64,000 nt of DNA from DASPHG01 sp963748315 (GTDB lineage Bacteria; Actinomycetota; Thermoleophilia; Solirubrobacterales; Thermoleophilaceae): assembly GCA_963748315.1 (NCBI GenBank), contig CAVVIK010000006.1, forward strand, positions 1-64,000. The letters are read 5' to 3'. A program made the translations under genes and the position numbers. Numbering within the stretch: position 1 is the first letter of the stretch; each line of letters starts with the position of its first letter. The notes beneath the pieces were generated by a model, which saw nothing but the letters and a program-made list of their open reading frames with translations, ran no database searches and was not told where the DNA came from. This document shows positions 29,893 through 39,617 of this stretch, piece after piece.

Positions 29893-31395
29893 ATGTTGGA
29901 GGACTGGGACACGGAACGCGCTACTCGGCCCGGCGCATCCGTACCCACCAAGCTAGGACGCGAATCGGCGCTTGGAGCTTTCGTTCCGAAGCGCCGGCGG
30001 ACCGACATACGAGACGGCGGCGGGGTCGCGGAGACCGAGCCGTCCGGAAGCGTCAAGTGGCGGGACGCCGTCTTCCGCCGCTCGCTCGCGCTCGCCGACG
30101 TGCTCGCAGCCACGGTCACGATCGTGGTGGGCGGCGCACTGCTCGAGGCCGACCTCGTCAACCTCGGCTCGATCGTCGGCCTGCCGCTGATCGTCTTCGC
30201 CGCGAAGACGCTCGGCCTCTACGACCGCGACGAGCTGGTCGTGCACAAGACGACGCTCAACGACGCGCCCAAGCTCTTCTACGTCACGACCCTGTTCACG
30301 CTCGTGTACACGGTCGTCCAGGCCGACCTGCAGGACACGACGATCGCCACCGAGACGATCCTCGTGCTGTGGTCGCTGATGATGGTCACGATCATGGCCG
30401 CGCGCTGGACCGCGCGCCGCATCGCACGCTCGGCGACGCCGCGCGAGCGGTGCGTGCTCGTCGGCGACACGGCGCACGCCGAGCGCGTGCGGCGGATGCT
30501 CGACTCACACCCGAACCTGAGCGCCGAGCTGGTCGCGGTGATCCCATTCGCGCGCTTGACCGCGCGTGGCGAGGACGCGCACGAGTTCGGCGAGTACCTC
30601 CGCCGCAGCGACTTCCATCGGGTGATCGTCACGCACACCGACGCGAATGCGGGCGACATGATCGACACGATCCGCGTCTTCAAGTCGCGCGGGATAAAGG
30701 TGAGCGTCCTGCCGACGCTGTTCGACGTGCTCGGGTCGGCGGTCGAATTCGACGACCTCGGCGGCGCGACCCTCCTGGGCGTCCGGCGCTACGGACTGAC
30801 GCGCTCGTCGCAGTTCTTGAAGCGCAGCCTCGACGTGGCGGTCGCGAGCGCAGCCCTGATCGCGCTCGCGCCGCTGTTCGCGACGATCGCCGTCCTGATC
30901 AAGCGGAGCTCGCCCGGACCGGTGTTTTTCCGCCAGACGCGCGTCGGCCGCGGCGACACGCGCTTCCGGATCGTCAAGTTCCGGACGATGCGCAGCGACG
31001 CCGAGGAGCGCAAGCTCGAGCTCCTGGACCGCAACGAGACGCGCGGCCTCTTCAAGATCTCCGACGACCCGCGCATCACCGGGATCGGCCGGGTCCTGCG
31101 GCGCTCGTCACTCGACGAGCTGCCTCAGCTCATCAACGTGCTGCGCGGGGAGATGAGCCTGGTCGGGCCACGCCCGCTCGTGGTGGACGAGGACGAGCAG
31201 GTGGCCGGCTGGCACCGCCGCCGCCTCGACCTGACGCCTGGCATGACGGGCGCCTGGCAGATCCTCGGCAACCGCGTCCCGCTCGAGGACATGGTCTCGC
31301 TCGACTACCTCTACATCGTCAACTGGTCGCTGTGGTCGGACATCGAGATCCTGCTGCGGACCGTGCCGCACGTGCTCGGCCGGCGTAACCGCTAG
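29893..31395 (+). CDS. Exopolysaccharide polyprenyl-glycosylphosphotransferase
   Basis: 500 residues. N-terminal membrane helices and a CoA-binding-like middle part (ERCVLVGDTAHAERVRRML) precede the bacterial sugar transferase domain: KRSLDVAVASAALIALAPLF, RVGRGDTRFRIVKFRTMRSD, RSSLDELPQLINVLRGEMSL and VGPRPLVVDEDEQ. Enzymes of this type move a sugar-1-phosphate onto undecaprenyl phosphate and start capsule or exopolysaccharide assembly. ATG at 29893 has GGGAGGC in front; a longer frame to 29776 runs antisense over the hydrolase start. Stop shares CTAG with the convergent gene. Confidence 0.9.
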   Translation: MLEDWDTERATRPGASVPTKLGRESALGAFVPKRRRTDIRDGGGVAETEPSGSVKWRDAVFRRSLALADVLAATVTIVVGGALLEADLVNLGSIVGLPLIVFAAKTLGLYDRDELVVHKTTLNDAPKLFYVTTLFTLVYTVVQADLQDTTIATETILVLWSLMMVTIMAARWTARRIARSATPRERCVLVGDTAHAERVRRMLDSHPNLSAELVAVIPFARLTARGEDAHEFGEYLRRSDFHRVIVTHTDANAGDMIDTIRVFKSRGIKVSVLPTLFDVLGSAVEFDDLGGATLLGVRRYGLTRSSQFLKRSLDVAVASAALIALAPLFATIAVLIKRSSPGPVFFRQTRVGRGDTRFRIVKFRTMRSDAEERKLELLDRNETRGLFKISDDPRITGIGRVLRRSSLDELPQLINVLRGEMSLVGPRPLVVDEDEQVAGWHRRRLDLTPGMTGAWQILGNRVPLEDMVSLDYLYIVNWSLWSDIEILLRTVPHVLGRRNR

Positions 31396-32795
31396 TCGGC
31401 CTCGCCCGCCGCGTACAGCGCGTCCATTCCGTTGCGCAGCGCCGAGCGCTTCACGGCGCTCTCCGGCTGAGCGATCGTCCGGTACGAGAAGACGTCGTCG
31501 ATCGTGAAGCGGCTGATCAGGCGGCCGTGCGGGGTGAGCAGTGATGACGTGGTGTTGCCGCCCCACCCGATCAGCCAGTTGCCGTCCTCGAGCTTGCGCG
31601 CGCTGCCGCAGCAGAGCGAGCTCGGTGCGCGCGGGTCGGTGATGCTCTCGAGAAGCGTCGCCGTGCGCCGCTTCGTGTCGATCGCGTATCGGACCGCCCG
31701 CGGCGGACGGCCGAGGTTCGTGGCGTTGTCGTGCACGGTGAGCGTCCCGTTCCAGAGTCGAGCGTCGTGCTGGCCGCCGAACGTGTCGTCGGCCGGATCG
31801 CCGACCACTTGGAGACTGCGCCCCGTCTCCGTCCCGCCGAGCTTCCACCGGATGCTGCCGTTGCTCATGCGGATCCGGTAGACGGCGTCCGTGTGGCGCA
31901 GCGAGATGATCAGGTCCTCGCCGGCCACCTCGATCGAGTTGATGTGGGTCGTGTCGTAGGCCTGGACGCCGTCCGGCAGCGTCTGCGGGGTGTTGACGAC
32001 GAACTGCCACCAGCGGCCTGTTTCGGCAAGGTCGATGTGATCCTTCGAGTTCCACGACCACAGCAGGCGGCCACGCCGGCTGATGCGCTGGATCTCGCTG
32101 TCGAGCACCGTCGCGTCCGCCGGGCCCCCGTACGCGCTCAGGTCCACGTGAGGACGCGGGTGGTACGTCAGCACCAGAAAGCCGCGCCCGAGCGGCTGGA
32201 AATCGTGGAAGTCGGTCGGGACGCCGACCGCTTGGAGCGAGCGAACCAGCGTGCCGTCGGGCTTGCGGATGCGGTAGGTGAGGGCCTCGTCGGGATTGAA
32301 GATGCCGCCGGGCGGGGCTTCGGCGTAGGCGATGTTGCCGTCGATCAGGCGTGCGTCATGGGCCTGGCCGCTCGGCGAGCGGTACCACCACAACGGCGCG
32401 CCATGGTGGTCGAAGATCGCTACGAACGGCTTGACCGGGTTGCTGAAGCTGACGCCGGGCGTCAGCAGATACCAGCGCCGCTCCTGCCGCCCCTCGCGGC
32501 GGAAGAAGAAGCCCGGGAAATCGTCGGGCAGGCAGCGGACGTGATGGCGGATGGCATCGCCGTCCTTCCGCACCTCGAACGAGACGCGCTGGCCGGGCTC
32601 GATCTCGAGCGACTCGGGCCCGTCGTAGCCGCGCCCGCCGATCGTGAGCGAGCGGTCGGGACAGTGGATCGCGTAGTCCTTGATCGCGTGGCGGAAGTGC
32701 GGCTGGATCGGCGGGTCGGTCGTGATCGCCGATGCCGAGGCGGGCGCGCTCGCCGCAACGGCGAGTGCGATCAGCGCGAGCCTCGCCACTCTCAT
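31392..32795 (-). CDS. Secreted arylsulfotransferase-family (ASST-like) protein
   Basis: 467 residues with a signal peptide (VARLALIALAVAASAPASAS). The middle and C-terminal parts follow the Arylsulfotran_2 propeller pattern: YLLTPGVSFSNPVKPFVAIF, DFHDFQPLGRGFLVLTYHPR, DTTHINSIEVAGEDLIISLR, GGQHDARLWNGTLTVHDNAT. True sulfotransferase activity depends on a transient histidine and is not proven for this branch. N-terminal 100 residues look like an additional beta-sandwich (IEPGQRVSFEVRKDGDAIRH). Ten bases separate it from the acyltransferase upstream on the same strand. Confidence 0.82.
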   Translation of the reverse strand: MRVARLALIALAVAASAPASASAITTDPPIQPHFRHAIKDYAIHCPDRSLTIGGRGYDGPESLEIEPGQRVSFEVRKDGDAIRHHVRCLPDDFPGFFFRREGRQERRWYLLTPGVSFSNPVKPFVAIFDHHGAPLWWYRSPSGQAHDARLIDGNIAYAEAPPGGIFNPDEALTYRIRKPDGTLVRSLQAVGVPTDFHDFQPLGRGFLVLTYHPRPHVDLSAYGGPADATVLDSEIQRISRRGRLLWSWNSKDHIDLAETGRWWQFVVNTPQTLPDGVQAYDTTHINSIEVAGEDLIISLRHTDAVYRIRMSNGSIRWKLGGTETGRSLQVVGDPADDTFGGQHDARLWNGTLTVHDNATNLGRPPRAVRYAIDTKRRTATLLESITDPRAPSSLCCGSARKLEDGNWLIGWGGNTTSSLLTPHGRLISRFTIDDVFSYRTIAQPESAVKRSALRNGMDALYAAGEAD

Positions 32796-32805
32796 GCGGG
32801 AGAAC

Positions 32806-33888
32806 CTAGCCCGAGTCGGCCGCCCGCGCCACGAATCCGCGTGGAGGGCGCGCCAACCGCATCGCCGGGCGCTCGACGGCGACCCAGCTCATCCACCCCG
32901 CGGCGAGCGCGGCGGCGGTCACGACGAAGAGGCGCGGCGCAGTCCCTTCTGGCCACCACCCGAGGTCGTTGCCGACGATGATCAGCGGCAGGTGCCAGAG
33001 GTACACGCCGTACGAGACGACACCGGCCCACGCGAGCGGACGCGCGGAGAGCGCGCGGACGACGAAGCCTCTTCCGGCAGCGCCGGCAGCCACCAGGAAC
33101 GCAAAGCCGAGGGCGGCCGGCAGCTTCAGGACGAGCGCGCGCGTGTCCGGCAGGAGGCCCGGCGTCTCGTACCACCAACCGCTCGCGACGACTGTGCAGA
33201 TGCCCACCGCGGCCAGCACGCCGGTCCACCTGGCCGTGATCCGCTCGCGGCGCGACTCGACCCAGAGCGCCACCAGCATCCCGAGCGCGAAGTGGCCGGC
33301 GTAGGCGGGCAGCGTCTTCTCGCTGACGTCCGTCCACGCGCCGCCGTAGGTGAGCGCGTTCCACGCAACCGTCGCCCCGATCAGCGACACGAGCACCGTG
33401 ACGCGCGCCGCGTTGGAACGAACGAGCGCGACCAGCGGCAGCGCGACGTAGAACGCCGCCTCGACGCACAGCGTCCACGTGACCGGGTTGATCTCCATGA
33501 GCGTGTCGGAGAAGTAGTTCTGCCCGAACGCGAGGAACACGGGGAGCGAGTCCGTGGGCGGGACGAGGTCGTCGAGTCCGAGCGCCGCGAACAGGATCAG
33601 GCAGCCCGCGATCGAGACGTAGTAGGCGGGCACGATGCGCGCGATCCGGCGCGTCGCGTAGCGCTTGAGGTTCGGTCGACGAAGGAGCCCGCGGTAGAGC
33701 AGGAACCCTGACAGCACGAAGAAGCAGATCAGGCCGAGATGCAGCTCGAAGAAGACCTGATCGCCGAGCGACGACCTCGTGCCGGGGGTGCGCTCGGGCC
33801 GGTAGAGCCAGACGTGGAACGCGACTACGGAAAGCGCTGCGAGGCCGCGCAGGCCGTCAAGCGCATGGGTGCGGGAGCGAGAGCCCAT
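32806..33888 (-). CDS. Membrane acyltransferase (OafA/YrhL, acyltransferase 3 family)
   Basis: 360 residues, about ten membrane helices. Family motifs: HALDGLRGLAALSVVAFHVW, ICFFVLSGFLLYRGLLRR, RIARIVPAYYVSI, TWTLCVEAAFYVALPL and VSYGVYLWHLPLI. Such enzymes transfer acetyl or other acyl groups to exported polysaccharides, lipids or wall components. It lies beside exopolysaccharide genes, which suggests that target. Start supported by the family N terminus. Confidence 0.9.
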   Translation of the reverse strand: MGSRSRTHALDGLRGLAALSVVAFHVWLYRPERTPGTRSSLGDQVFFELHLGLICFFVLSGFLLYRGLLRRPNLKRYATRRIARIVPAYYVSIAGCLILFAALGLDDLVPPTDSLPVFLAFGQNYFSDTLMEINPVTWTLCVEAAFYVALPLVALVRSNAARVTVLVSLIGATVAWNALTYGGAWTDVSEKTLPAYAGHFALGMLVALWVESRRERITARWTGVLAAVGICTVVASGWWYETPGLLPDTRALVLKLPAALGFAFLVAAGAAGRGFVVRALSARPLAWAGVVSYGVYLWHLPLIIVGNDLGWWPEGTAPRLFVVTAAALAAGWMSWVAVERPAMRLARPPRGFVARAADSG

Positions 33889-34096
33889 GCATCCCGGTGT
33901 CCCCTGATCACCCCGGATTTACGCCATCGGCTTCGGGGCTAGATGCGGCGGCGAACGGGACTAGGTGCGCGGCTTACGTGTACGCAACATGGCGCCCTAG
34001 CGATGCCGCCAGCGCTCTCGGGCGCTTCACGCCACCGCGGTCCTTCCTTGGCGCTAGTGAGTACTTGTACCCACTGCAAGCGCGTTCTACCCACGA

Positions 34097-34169
34097 AGCC
34101 GACGGGGGGACTCGAACCCCCGACCCCTTCATTACGAGTGAAGTGCTCTACCAGCTGAGCTACGTCGGC
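34097..34169 (-). tRNA. tRNA-Thr (anticodon CGT)
   Basis: Reverse strand: acceptor GCCGACG / CGTCGGC, D arm GCTC AGCTGGTA GAGC, anticodon stem CTTCA / TGAAG with loop CTCGTAA (anticodon CGT), T arm GGGGG TTCGAGT CCCCC. 73 bases, CCA not encoded. The 208 bases between it and the acyltransferase start show no gene. Confidence 0.97.
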
Positions 34170-34188
34170 GCTCGCGCCGAGTCTAGTC

Positions 34189-36124
34189 TCAGAGCAGGGA
34201 GCGGATCTCGCACTCCTTGCGGAGGATCAGGTCGATCAGGTCGCCGAACACCTGGTCCTTGCTCGCGCCGCACGCGATGTCGTCGGCCAGCAAGTCGCGC
34301 GACCGGATGGTGTCGGTGCCGGCGTCGCCGCGGATCACGTCGATCCCGGCCCGCCGTCGAGCGTGTCGTTGCCGCCGCGGCCCTCGATGCGCTCGGCTGC
34401 CGAGCCGCCGAGGATCGTGTCGGAAGCCGCGCCGCCGAAGAGGCGCTCGAAGTCGCCGGCGAGCTTGTCGCCCTCGCCGGCCTCGCCGTCGTTCGCGGTG
34501 CCGTCGGGCGAGAGCGTGACCGCCTTCGTCCGCAGCGAGTAGTCCGCCGTGTCGGTCCCGGCGCCGCCGTTCAGCCAGTCGGCTCCGGCACGCCCGTCGA
34601 TCGTGTCGTCGCCGCCCTGGCCCCAGAGGGCGTTGCCGGCGGACGAGCCGATCAGGCGGTCGTTCGCCGAGCCCGCGATCAGGGACTCGACGTCGACGCC
34701 GATGTCGTCGGCCTCACCCGCAGCGCCGTCGTTGGCGAGTCCGTCGAGCGACAGCGTGAGCGGGGTCGTGCGGAGCCGTAATCGGCGTAGTCCGCGCCCT
34801 CGCCGCCATAGATGCGATCCGGGCCCGTGCCCGGGAACAGGGTGTCGTCGCCGTCGCCGCCGAAGAGGGTGTCGCCGCGCGTGCCGCCGTAGAGCTTGTC
34901 GATCGCGGTGTTGCCCGACAGGGTCGCGGGGAGCGGCGCGAGCATGCGGATCGTGTCGCCCTTGTAGCTGCCGGCGACGTCCGCGGCGGTGACCCCGGTG
35001 CAGCTCACGCGCTTGGGATCGACCTGCGTGCACTTCGTGCCGACCGCGTCGAGCGGGTTGATGTCGGAGACGACCACGGACGTGCCGTTCTGCTCGACGC
35101 GCACGTCGCTCGTCATGTTGCGCATCGTCGCGACGGTCAGCACACCGTTCGCCACGTAGACCGAGCCGGGCGACTGGGTGCGCAGGTTCATCTGCATGAC
35201 CTGCATGTGCTCCCACGGGAACGCCCGCATCAGCGTGGCCGGGGACTTGCCCTGGAACCAGCCGTCGGCGCCCCAGTACGGGTCCGTGCCGGTCGGCGTG
35301 GGATCCTCGGCCTCGATCGAGATCGAGCCGCTCTTGTCGCGCAGGACGATGCCGTAACGCTGTGCGGCCTCGGCGATCATCCGCACGACCGGCGCCATCT
35401 GAATCGAGTCCAGGTCGAGCGAAGGATCGAGGCGCAGGCGCGCGCCCTCCGGGATCGCGTCGGGGCTCGCCGAGATGCCGTCGGTGCGCTGGGCCGGGAA
35501 GGCGAACTGGCCGCTGCGCGGCTCGGGGATCGACATCGCCAGGGCATGGTCGATCCGCCCGGCCTCGAGCTCGGACATGCGGATCAGGCCGCCGAGGAAC
35601 GGCAGGCTCGTCGCGGTCGAGCCCCAGTTCGTCGGGTTCGTGTAGAAGCCGGGGTTCGTCGAGACGTTCTTCATGCGCCCGCCCCACGAGGCGTGCCAGC
35701 CGTCCGGCTGCTTGACCGCGCGCCAGAACTCCCACATCGTGTCGGTGGAGGGCTGCTGGACGATCATGTGGCCGTCGGTCCCCACTGCGGGAACGGCGCC
35801 CGCCGGGATCGGCACCTGCTCGAACGCCTCGCGCAGCTCAGGCGCCGGGGAGTCCGAGTCGAGCGTGACCTTGACCGTCGGCTGGCCGGCCGGAACCGTG
35901 TACACGGCCGAGCTGTAGGTCGTCGTGCTGATGTAGGGCGACCACTGGGTCAGCTGGCGCTGGAGGTCCGCCACCATCGCGTCCGAGCCCGGGTCGAGCG
36001 GCGCATCGGCGGCCAGCGGGGTGTTCCAGAAGGAGTCGGGGGCGAACGGCGGGGCGGCCGAGGCGGCGGTGGGGACGAGCGCCAGGCCGGCGAGCGCTGC
36101 GAGGAGGGTGACGAGAGGACGCAT
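34189..36124 (-). CDS. Secreted protein with C-terminal RTX calcium-binding repeats (two frameshifts)
   Basis: Signal peptide (RPLVTLLAALAGLALVPTAA) and a 400-residue N-terminal region of unrecognised family (FAPDSFWNTPLAADAPLDPG, DGHMIVQQPSTDTMWEFWRA, DGWHASWGGRMKN). It ends in hemolysin-type repeats: GDTLFGGDGDDTLFPGTGPD, then LWGQGGDDTIDGRAGADWLN and GRGGNDTLDGGPG. One base is missing near 34776 (between ADYG and LRTTPLTLSLDG) and one near 34352 (between GGPG and IDVIRGDAG). With both restored it is 645 residues ending ILRKECEIRSLL. RTX repeats bind calcium outside the cell. Both gaps look like base-calling errors. AGGAAGGAACA precedes the ATG. Confidence 0.82.
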
Positions 36125-36246
36125 TGTTCCTTCCTGGTGGTGGGATTACGGCGGGAAGGAACCGCGATACGACCCTGCCCTACACCCCCTATCGACAGTC
36201 AAAATCGCAACTTGAGGGCATCGAGTGCGAATTTGGTGCGACCGCC

Positions 36247-37288
36247 TTACTTGCCTTTGCCGCGGCCTCCACCGGCCCACGGAGGCGGCCCGCCGTGATC
36301 CTGGCCGTCGCCGTCGCTCGTACCGCCGCCCGGCTGCGGGCAGGAGCTCACGCAGGGGTAGATCACCCACGCGCGGAGGTCACCCTGCGGGTCGAAGAGG
36401 TATCCGCCGTCGCCGGTCGATCGCCGGTCATTGCTGGGGTTCTCGAAGACCGGCTCGCGCAGTCCCCAGAAGAGGTCACCTGCGCTCGGCGTCCCGCTGC
36501 CGACGTGGATACGCAGCGCGCGCTCCGGGGCGCAGCTGCGTGCCGCGCGGCAGCTGGTAGTAGCGGAACGCTGAGTCCCGGAAGCGCCAGCCGCTCAGTT
36601 CCAGCGTCTGTGCACTCTTGTTCTCGAGCCGGGCGAACTCGCCGCTGATGTTGACTCCGTCGCGGCCGTCGGCGTTCCAGCGAAGTGACATTGCGACAGC
36701 GCGTTCACCGCCGGGGCCGTGGCCACAGTACGCGCGGTCGTAGATCCGCCTCCCGTGTGCCGCAGCTTGTTGCGCGAGCTCGCGGTAACTCTTGTTCCAA
36801 GCCCACTCCTGTCCGCTCGGGGACCAGAGCCCGTGCCCCTCGCGCAACAGGGCGGCCGTGGGATCGATCCATCGGCCGCGTCGACGCACCTGGATCGCGC
36901 GGCGGGCCCGATGGCGGGGCCCGGCCGTGTAGCTCTCGCGGCGCTGCGAGAGCAGCCTCACGCGGCGGTGCAGGACGAGCTCCTCCATCCGCCGCGTTGC
37001 CTCGCGTGCGTGGCACGCGCCGCGGCGTTCGCTCGCGAAGGTGCTGTAGCGCGACAGCTCCATCGCCTGGATCCCCGTAATGCGGACGTGCCACGCCTGT
37101 GCCGCGCCGTCACCCGCGACATCGACGTCGATCGTGTCCCCGTCGCCCACCGATACGACCGTCCCGGTGAGTACGTGGCAGCGCACAGTCGACCCGTCGA
37201 GGCACGGGCGCGTGGCGGCAGCTGCCGGGGCTGCGCAGGTGAGCGTGATTGCGGCAGCGCAAAGCGCCGCGGGGGTGAGAGAGCCCAT
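36247..37288 (-). CDS. Secreted thermonuclease-like protein with lamin-tail-like domain (one frameshift)
   Basis: Signal peptide (MGSLTPAALCAAAITLTCAA), then an SNase-like domain: TGTVVSVGDGDTIDVDVAGD, VRITGIQAMELSRYS, and LREGHGLWSPSGQEWAW. After about residue 205 comes a lamin-tail/LTD-like segment (GVNISGEFARLENKSAQTLE, LSGWRFRDSAFRYYQLPRGT). Near 36510 one extra base shifts the frame. The corrected C terminus reads LRIHVGSGTPSAGDLFWGLR, then a Gly/Pro-rich tail ending GGGRGKGK before TAA at 36247. LTD domains often accompany secreted nucleases. An alternative GTG start lies at 37294. Catalytic residues of SNase are only partly conserved, so activity is unsure. Confidence 0.8.
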
Positions 37289-37335
37289 CCGCACGGTTTT
37301 CGGCAGATCGGCGGCGCGGCTGTAGGGTCCGGGGC

Positions 37336-37855
37336 GTGGGCGAGATCCTCTCGATGCCCGACGGGACCACCTTCGAATTCGTGCGTGAGCCGGCCGATCC
37401 GGAGCGCGACCCGTCGGAGGTCGTCTTCACCGCGCACCCGGACGGGCCGGCGCCGCCGCCGCACATCCACCCGCGGCAGCGGGAGACGTTCACGCTCGAG
37501 GAGGGTGACTTCGAGCTGTTGCTCGGAAAGCAACTGGCGCAAGCTGGACCCCGGCGAATCGGTGACGGTCGAGCCCGGCACGAAGCACACCTACCGGAAC
37601 AAGGGCACGCAGACCGCGCGCGTCCGGACGGTGCACGAGCCGGGCCTCTCGTTCGACCAGTACCTGCGCGACCTCCACGCGACGATCAGCGAGCACAACT
37701 CGACGAAGATCACGCCCAAGGTTGCCGTGCGCATCGCGGGCGTCTGGCGACAGCACTCCGACACGATCCAGGGTGGCGACATGCTGATGAGGGTCGCCTT
37801 CGACGCGCTCAGCCGGATCGGGCCGCTGCTCGGCCTTCGGCCCTCGAAGGGCTAG
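37336..37855 (+). CDS. Cupin-domain protein (one frameshift)
   Basis: From GTG at 37336: cupin motif 1 in DGPAPPPHIHPRQRETFTLE with two His and a Glu as metal ligands, then motif 2 as EPGTKHTYRNKGTQTARVR. One extra base near 37525 separates FELLLG from NWRKLDPGESVTV; the corrected protein is 172 residues. The C-terminal helical part (GLSFDQYLRDLHATISEHNS) is typical of single-cupin proteins of unknown function. Its stop shares CTAG with convergent holB. Confidence 0.78.
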
Positions 37856-38988
37856 CTGCCGGAACCGACCAGCCGGCGCAGCCGGAACGTCAGCGCCTGC
37901 AGAGCGAGGTCCTCGCTGACGTTCACCTCGAGCGCCTCGCGCGCCTCCTCGCACCGCTCGGCCGCGGTCCGCAGCCTGCGCGGATCGCGCGAGCGCGCCT
38001 CGGCCGCGAGTGCGGGCAGGCGGTCGCGTGCGAGCACGGCGTCGTCGGCGCCCTCGGCGATGCAGACGAGGTCTCGGAACGAGAGCGCCGCCAGTTCGAG
38101 CCCGAGGTCGAGCACCGCCGTGCGCGCGCGCCTGCCCTCGCGCTTCGCGGACTCCTCCAGCTCGCGCTCGAGCGCCCGCCGCTCGCGGCCCTTCGGCTCG
38201 AGCTCGATTCGGGCTGCGCGCTCCTCGGCCGCCGCGTCCTCGGCGGCGGCGCGGCGGCCCTCGGCGCGTTCGAGCAGGGCCCGCCAGGGCTCGTCCGCAG
38301 CGGCCTCTTCGCCGGCGAGCGTGTGCCGGACGAGCGCCTCCACCTCGGACCGGAGCGCCTCGCCCTCCGCCGACGCGAGGTAGCGCGCTCGCTCGCCGCT
38401 GCCCAGCGCGAGCCGCGCGCACGCGGCCGCGCGCTCCGCCTCGATCCCGTGCCCGAGCAGCTCCTCGGTCAGCCGGTCGGCGGAGAGCGGGTCGAAGCGC
38501 ACGAGCTGGCAGCGCGACACCACCGTCTCGAGCACGCGCCCGAGCGCGCTCGTCAAAAGGATCAGGTGGACGAACGGCGGCGGCTCCTCGAGCGTCTTCA
38601 GCATCCGGTTGGCCACCTCGTCGTTCATGAGGTCGACGCGCTCGAGCACGAACACCCGCTTGCGCGACTCGAACGGCGTCCGCGTAGCCGCGGAGACGAC
38701 GGGCTCCTCCACGTCGTCGACGCGCATCACGTGCGCGCCGCTCGGCACGACCCAGGTCAGGTCGGGGTGCGAGCCGTGCTCGACCCGCAGCCGCACGTTG
38801 TCCGGGTCGGGCGAGCCCTCGGCGAGCAGCTCGGCGGCCAGCGCCCGCGCCGCGGCGCGCTTCCCGGTCCCGGGCGGCCCGTGGAACAGGTAGGCGTGCG
38901 AGGGCGAGCCCGATTGGAGCGCCGACCCGAGCACCATGCGCGCGTGCGGGTGGTCCTCGGTTCCCGGCAGCGTCGCGGGCTCGCTCAC
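37852..38988 (-). CDS. holB: DNA polymerase III delta' subunit (clamp-loader ATPase family)
   Basis: 378 residues from GTG at 38988. AAA+ clamp-loader fold: AYLFHGPPGTGKRAAARALA, VRVDDVEE, RVFVLERVDLMNDEVANRML, KTLEEPPPFVHLILLTS and the SRC motif VVSRCQLVRFDP. The P-loop ends GKR rather than GKT/S, as common in delta', which does not hydrolyse ATP. A long Glu/Arg/Ala-rich helical stretch (about 240-300) replaces part of the usual C-terminal domain. Coupled by GTGA to tmk, a common bacterial arrangement that supports the call. Confidence 0.9.
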   Translation of the reverse strand: MSEPATLPGTEDHPHARMVLGSALQSGSPSHAYLFHGPPGTGKRAAARALAAELLAEGSPDPDNVRLRVEHGSHPDLTWVVPSGAHVMRVDDVEEPVVSAATRTPFESRKRVFVLERVDLMNDEVANRMLKTLEEPPPFVHLILLTSALGRVLETVVSRCQLVRFDPLSADRLTEELLGHGIEAERAAACARLALGSGERARYLASAEGEALRSEVEALVRHTLAGEEAAADEPWRALLERAEGRRAAAEDAAAEERAARIELEPKGRERRALERELEESAKREGRRARTAVLDLGLELAALSFRDLVCIAEGADDAVLARDRLPALAAEARSRDPRRLRTAAERCEEAREALEVNVSEDLALQALTFRLRRLVGSGS

Positions 38989-39587
38989 GCGAGTGCTCCC
39001 TCGACGACGCCGAGGACGTCGCGGTGGACCGCTTCCGGCTCGCGATCCGCATCGACGCGCACCCAGCGGTCGGGATCGAGCGCGACGAGCTGCTCGTATG
39101 TGTCGCGCACCCGCTCCTGAAGCCCGGCCCCCTCGCGCTCGAAGCGATCGACCTCGACGCCGGCGCGTGCCGCGGCGGCGGCGGGTGCGAGGTCGAGCAG
39201 GATCGTGATGTCCGGGCGCAGGCCGCCGGTCGCGAACTCGTTGACGCGCTCGACCTCGTCGACCCCGAGGCCGCGGGCGCCGCCCTGGTAGGCGAGCGAC
39301 GAGTCGAGAAAGCGGTCGGAGACGACGATCCGGCCCTCGTCGAGCGCGGGCTTGATCACCTCGGACACGAGCTCGGCGCGGGCCGCGGCGAACAGGAGCG
39401 CCTCGGTCCGCTCATCGACCTCGATGCCGGGGTCCTTCAACAGCTCGCGGACCCGCTCCCCGACCGCGGTGCCGCCCGGCTCGCGCACCGCGATCGCGCG
39501 CTCGCCGAGCGCCTCGCAGAGAAGGCGCGCCTGGGTGGTCTTGCCCGAGCGGTCGATTCCCTCGAGCGTTACGAAGAGGCCGGGCAT
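38985..39587 (-). CDS. tmk: Thymidylate kinase
   Basis: 200 residues from the ATG at 39587. P-loop FVTLEGIDRSGKTTQ, substrate motif VREPGGT, VSDRFLDSSLAYQGGARGLG and the LDLAP segment. Converts dTMP to dTDP with ATP. The Lid region ERFDREG-like (VDRFEREGAGLQERVRDTYE) fits the actinobacterial type. The frame is open upstream through the antisense of the epimerase gene, but that is an artefact. Divergent from the epimerase, 30 bases between starts. Confidence 0.95.
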   Translation of the reverse strand: MPGLFVTLEGIDRSGKTTQARLLCEALGERAIAVREPGGTAVGERVRELLKDPGIEVDERTEALLFAAARAELVSEVIKPALDEGRIVVSDRFLDSSLAYQGGARGLGVDEVERVNEFATGGLRPDITILLDLAPAAAAARAGVEVDRFEREGAGLQERVRDTYEQLVALDPDRWVRVDADREPEAVHRDVLGVVEGALA

Positions 39588-39617
39588 GAGCCGCGAACGT
39601 AGCGTAGGCTCCCGCCG

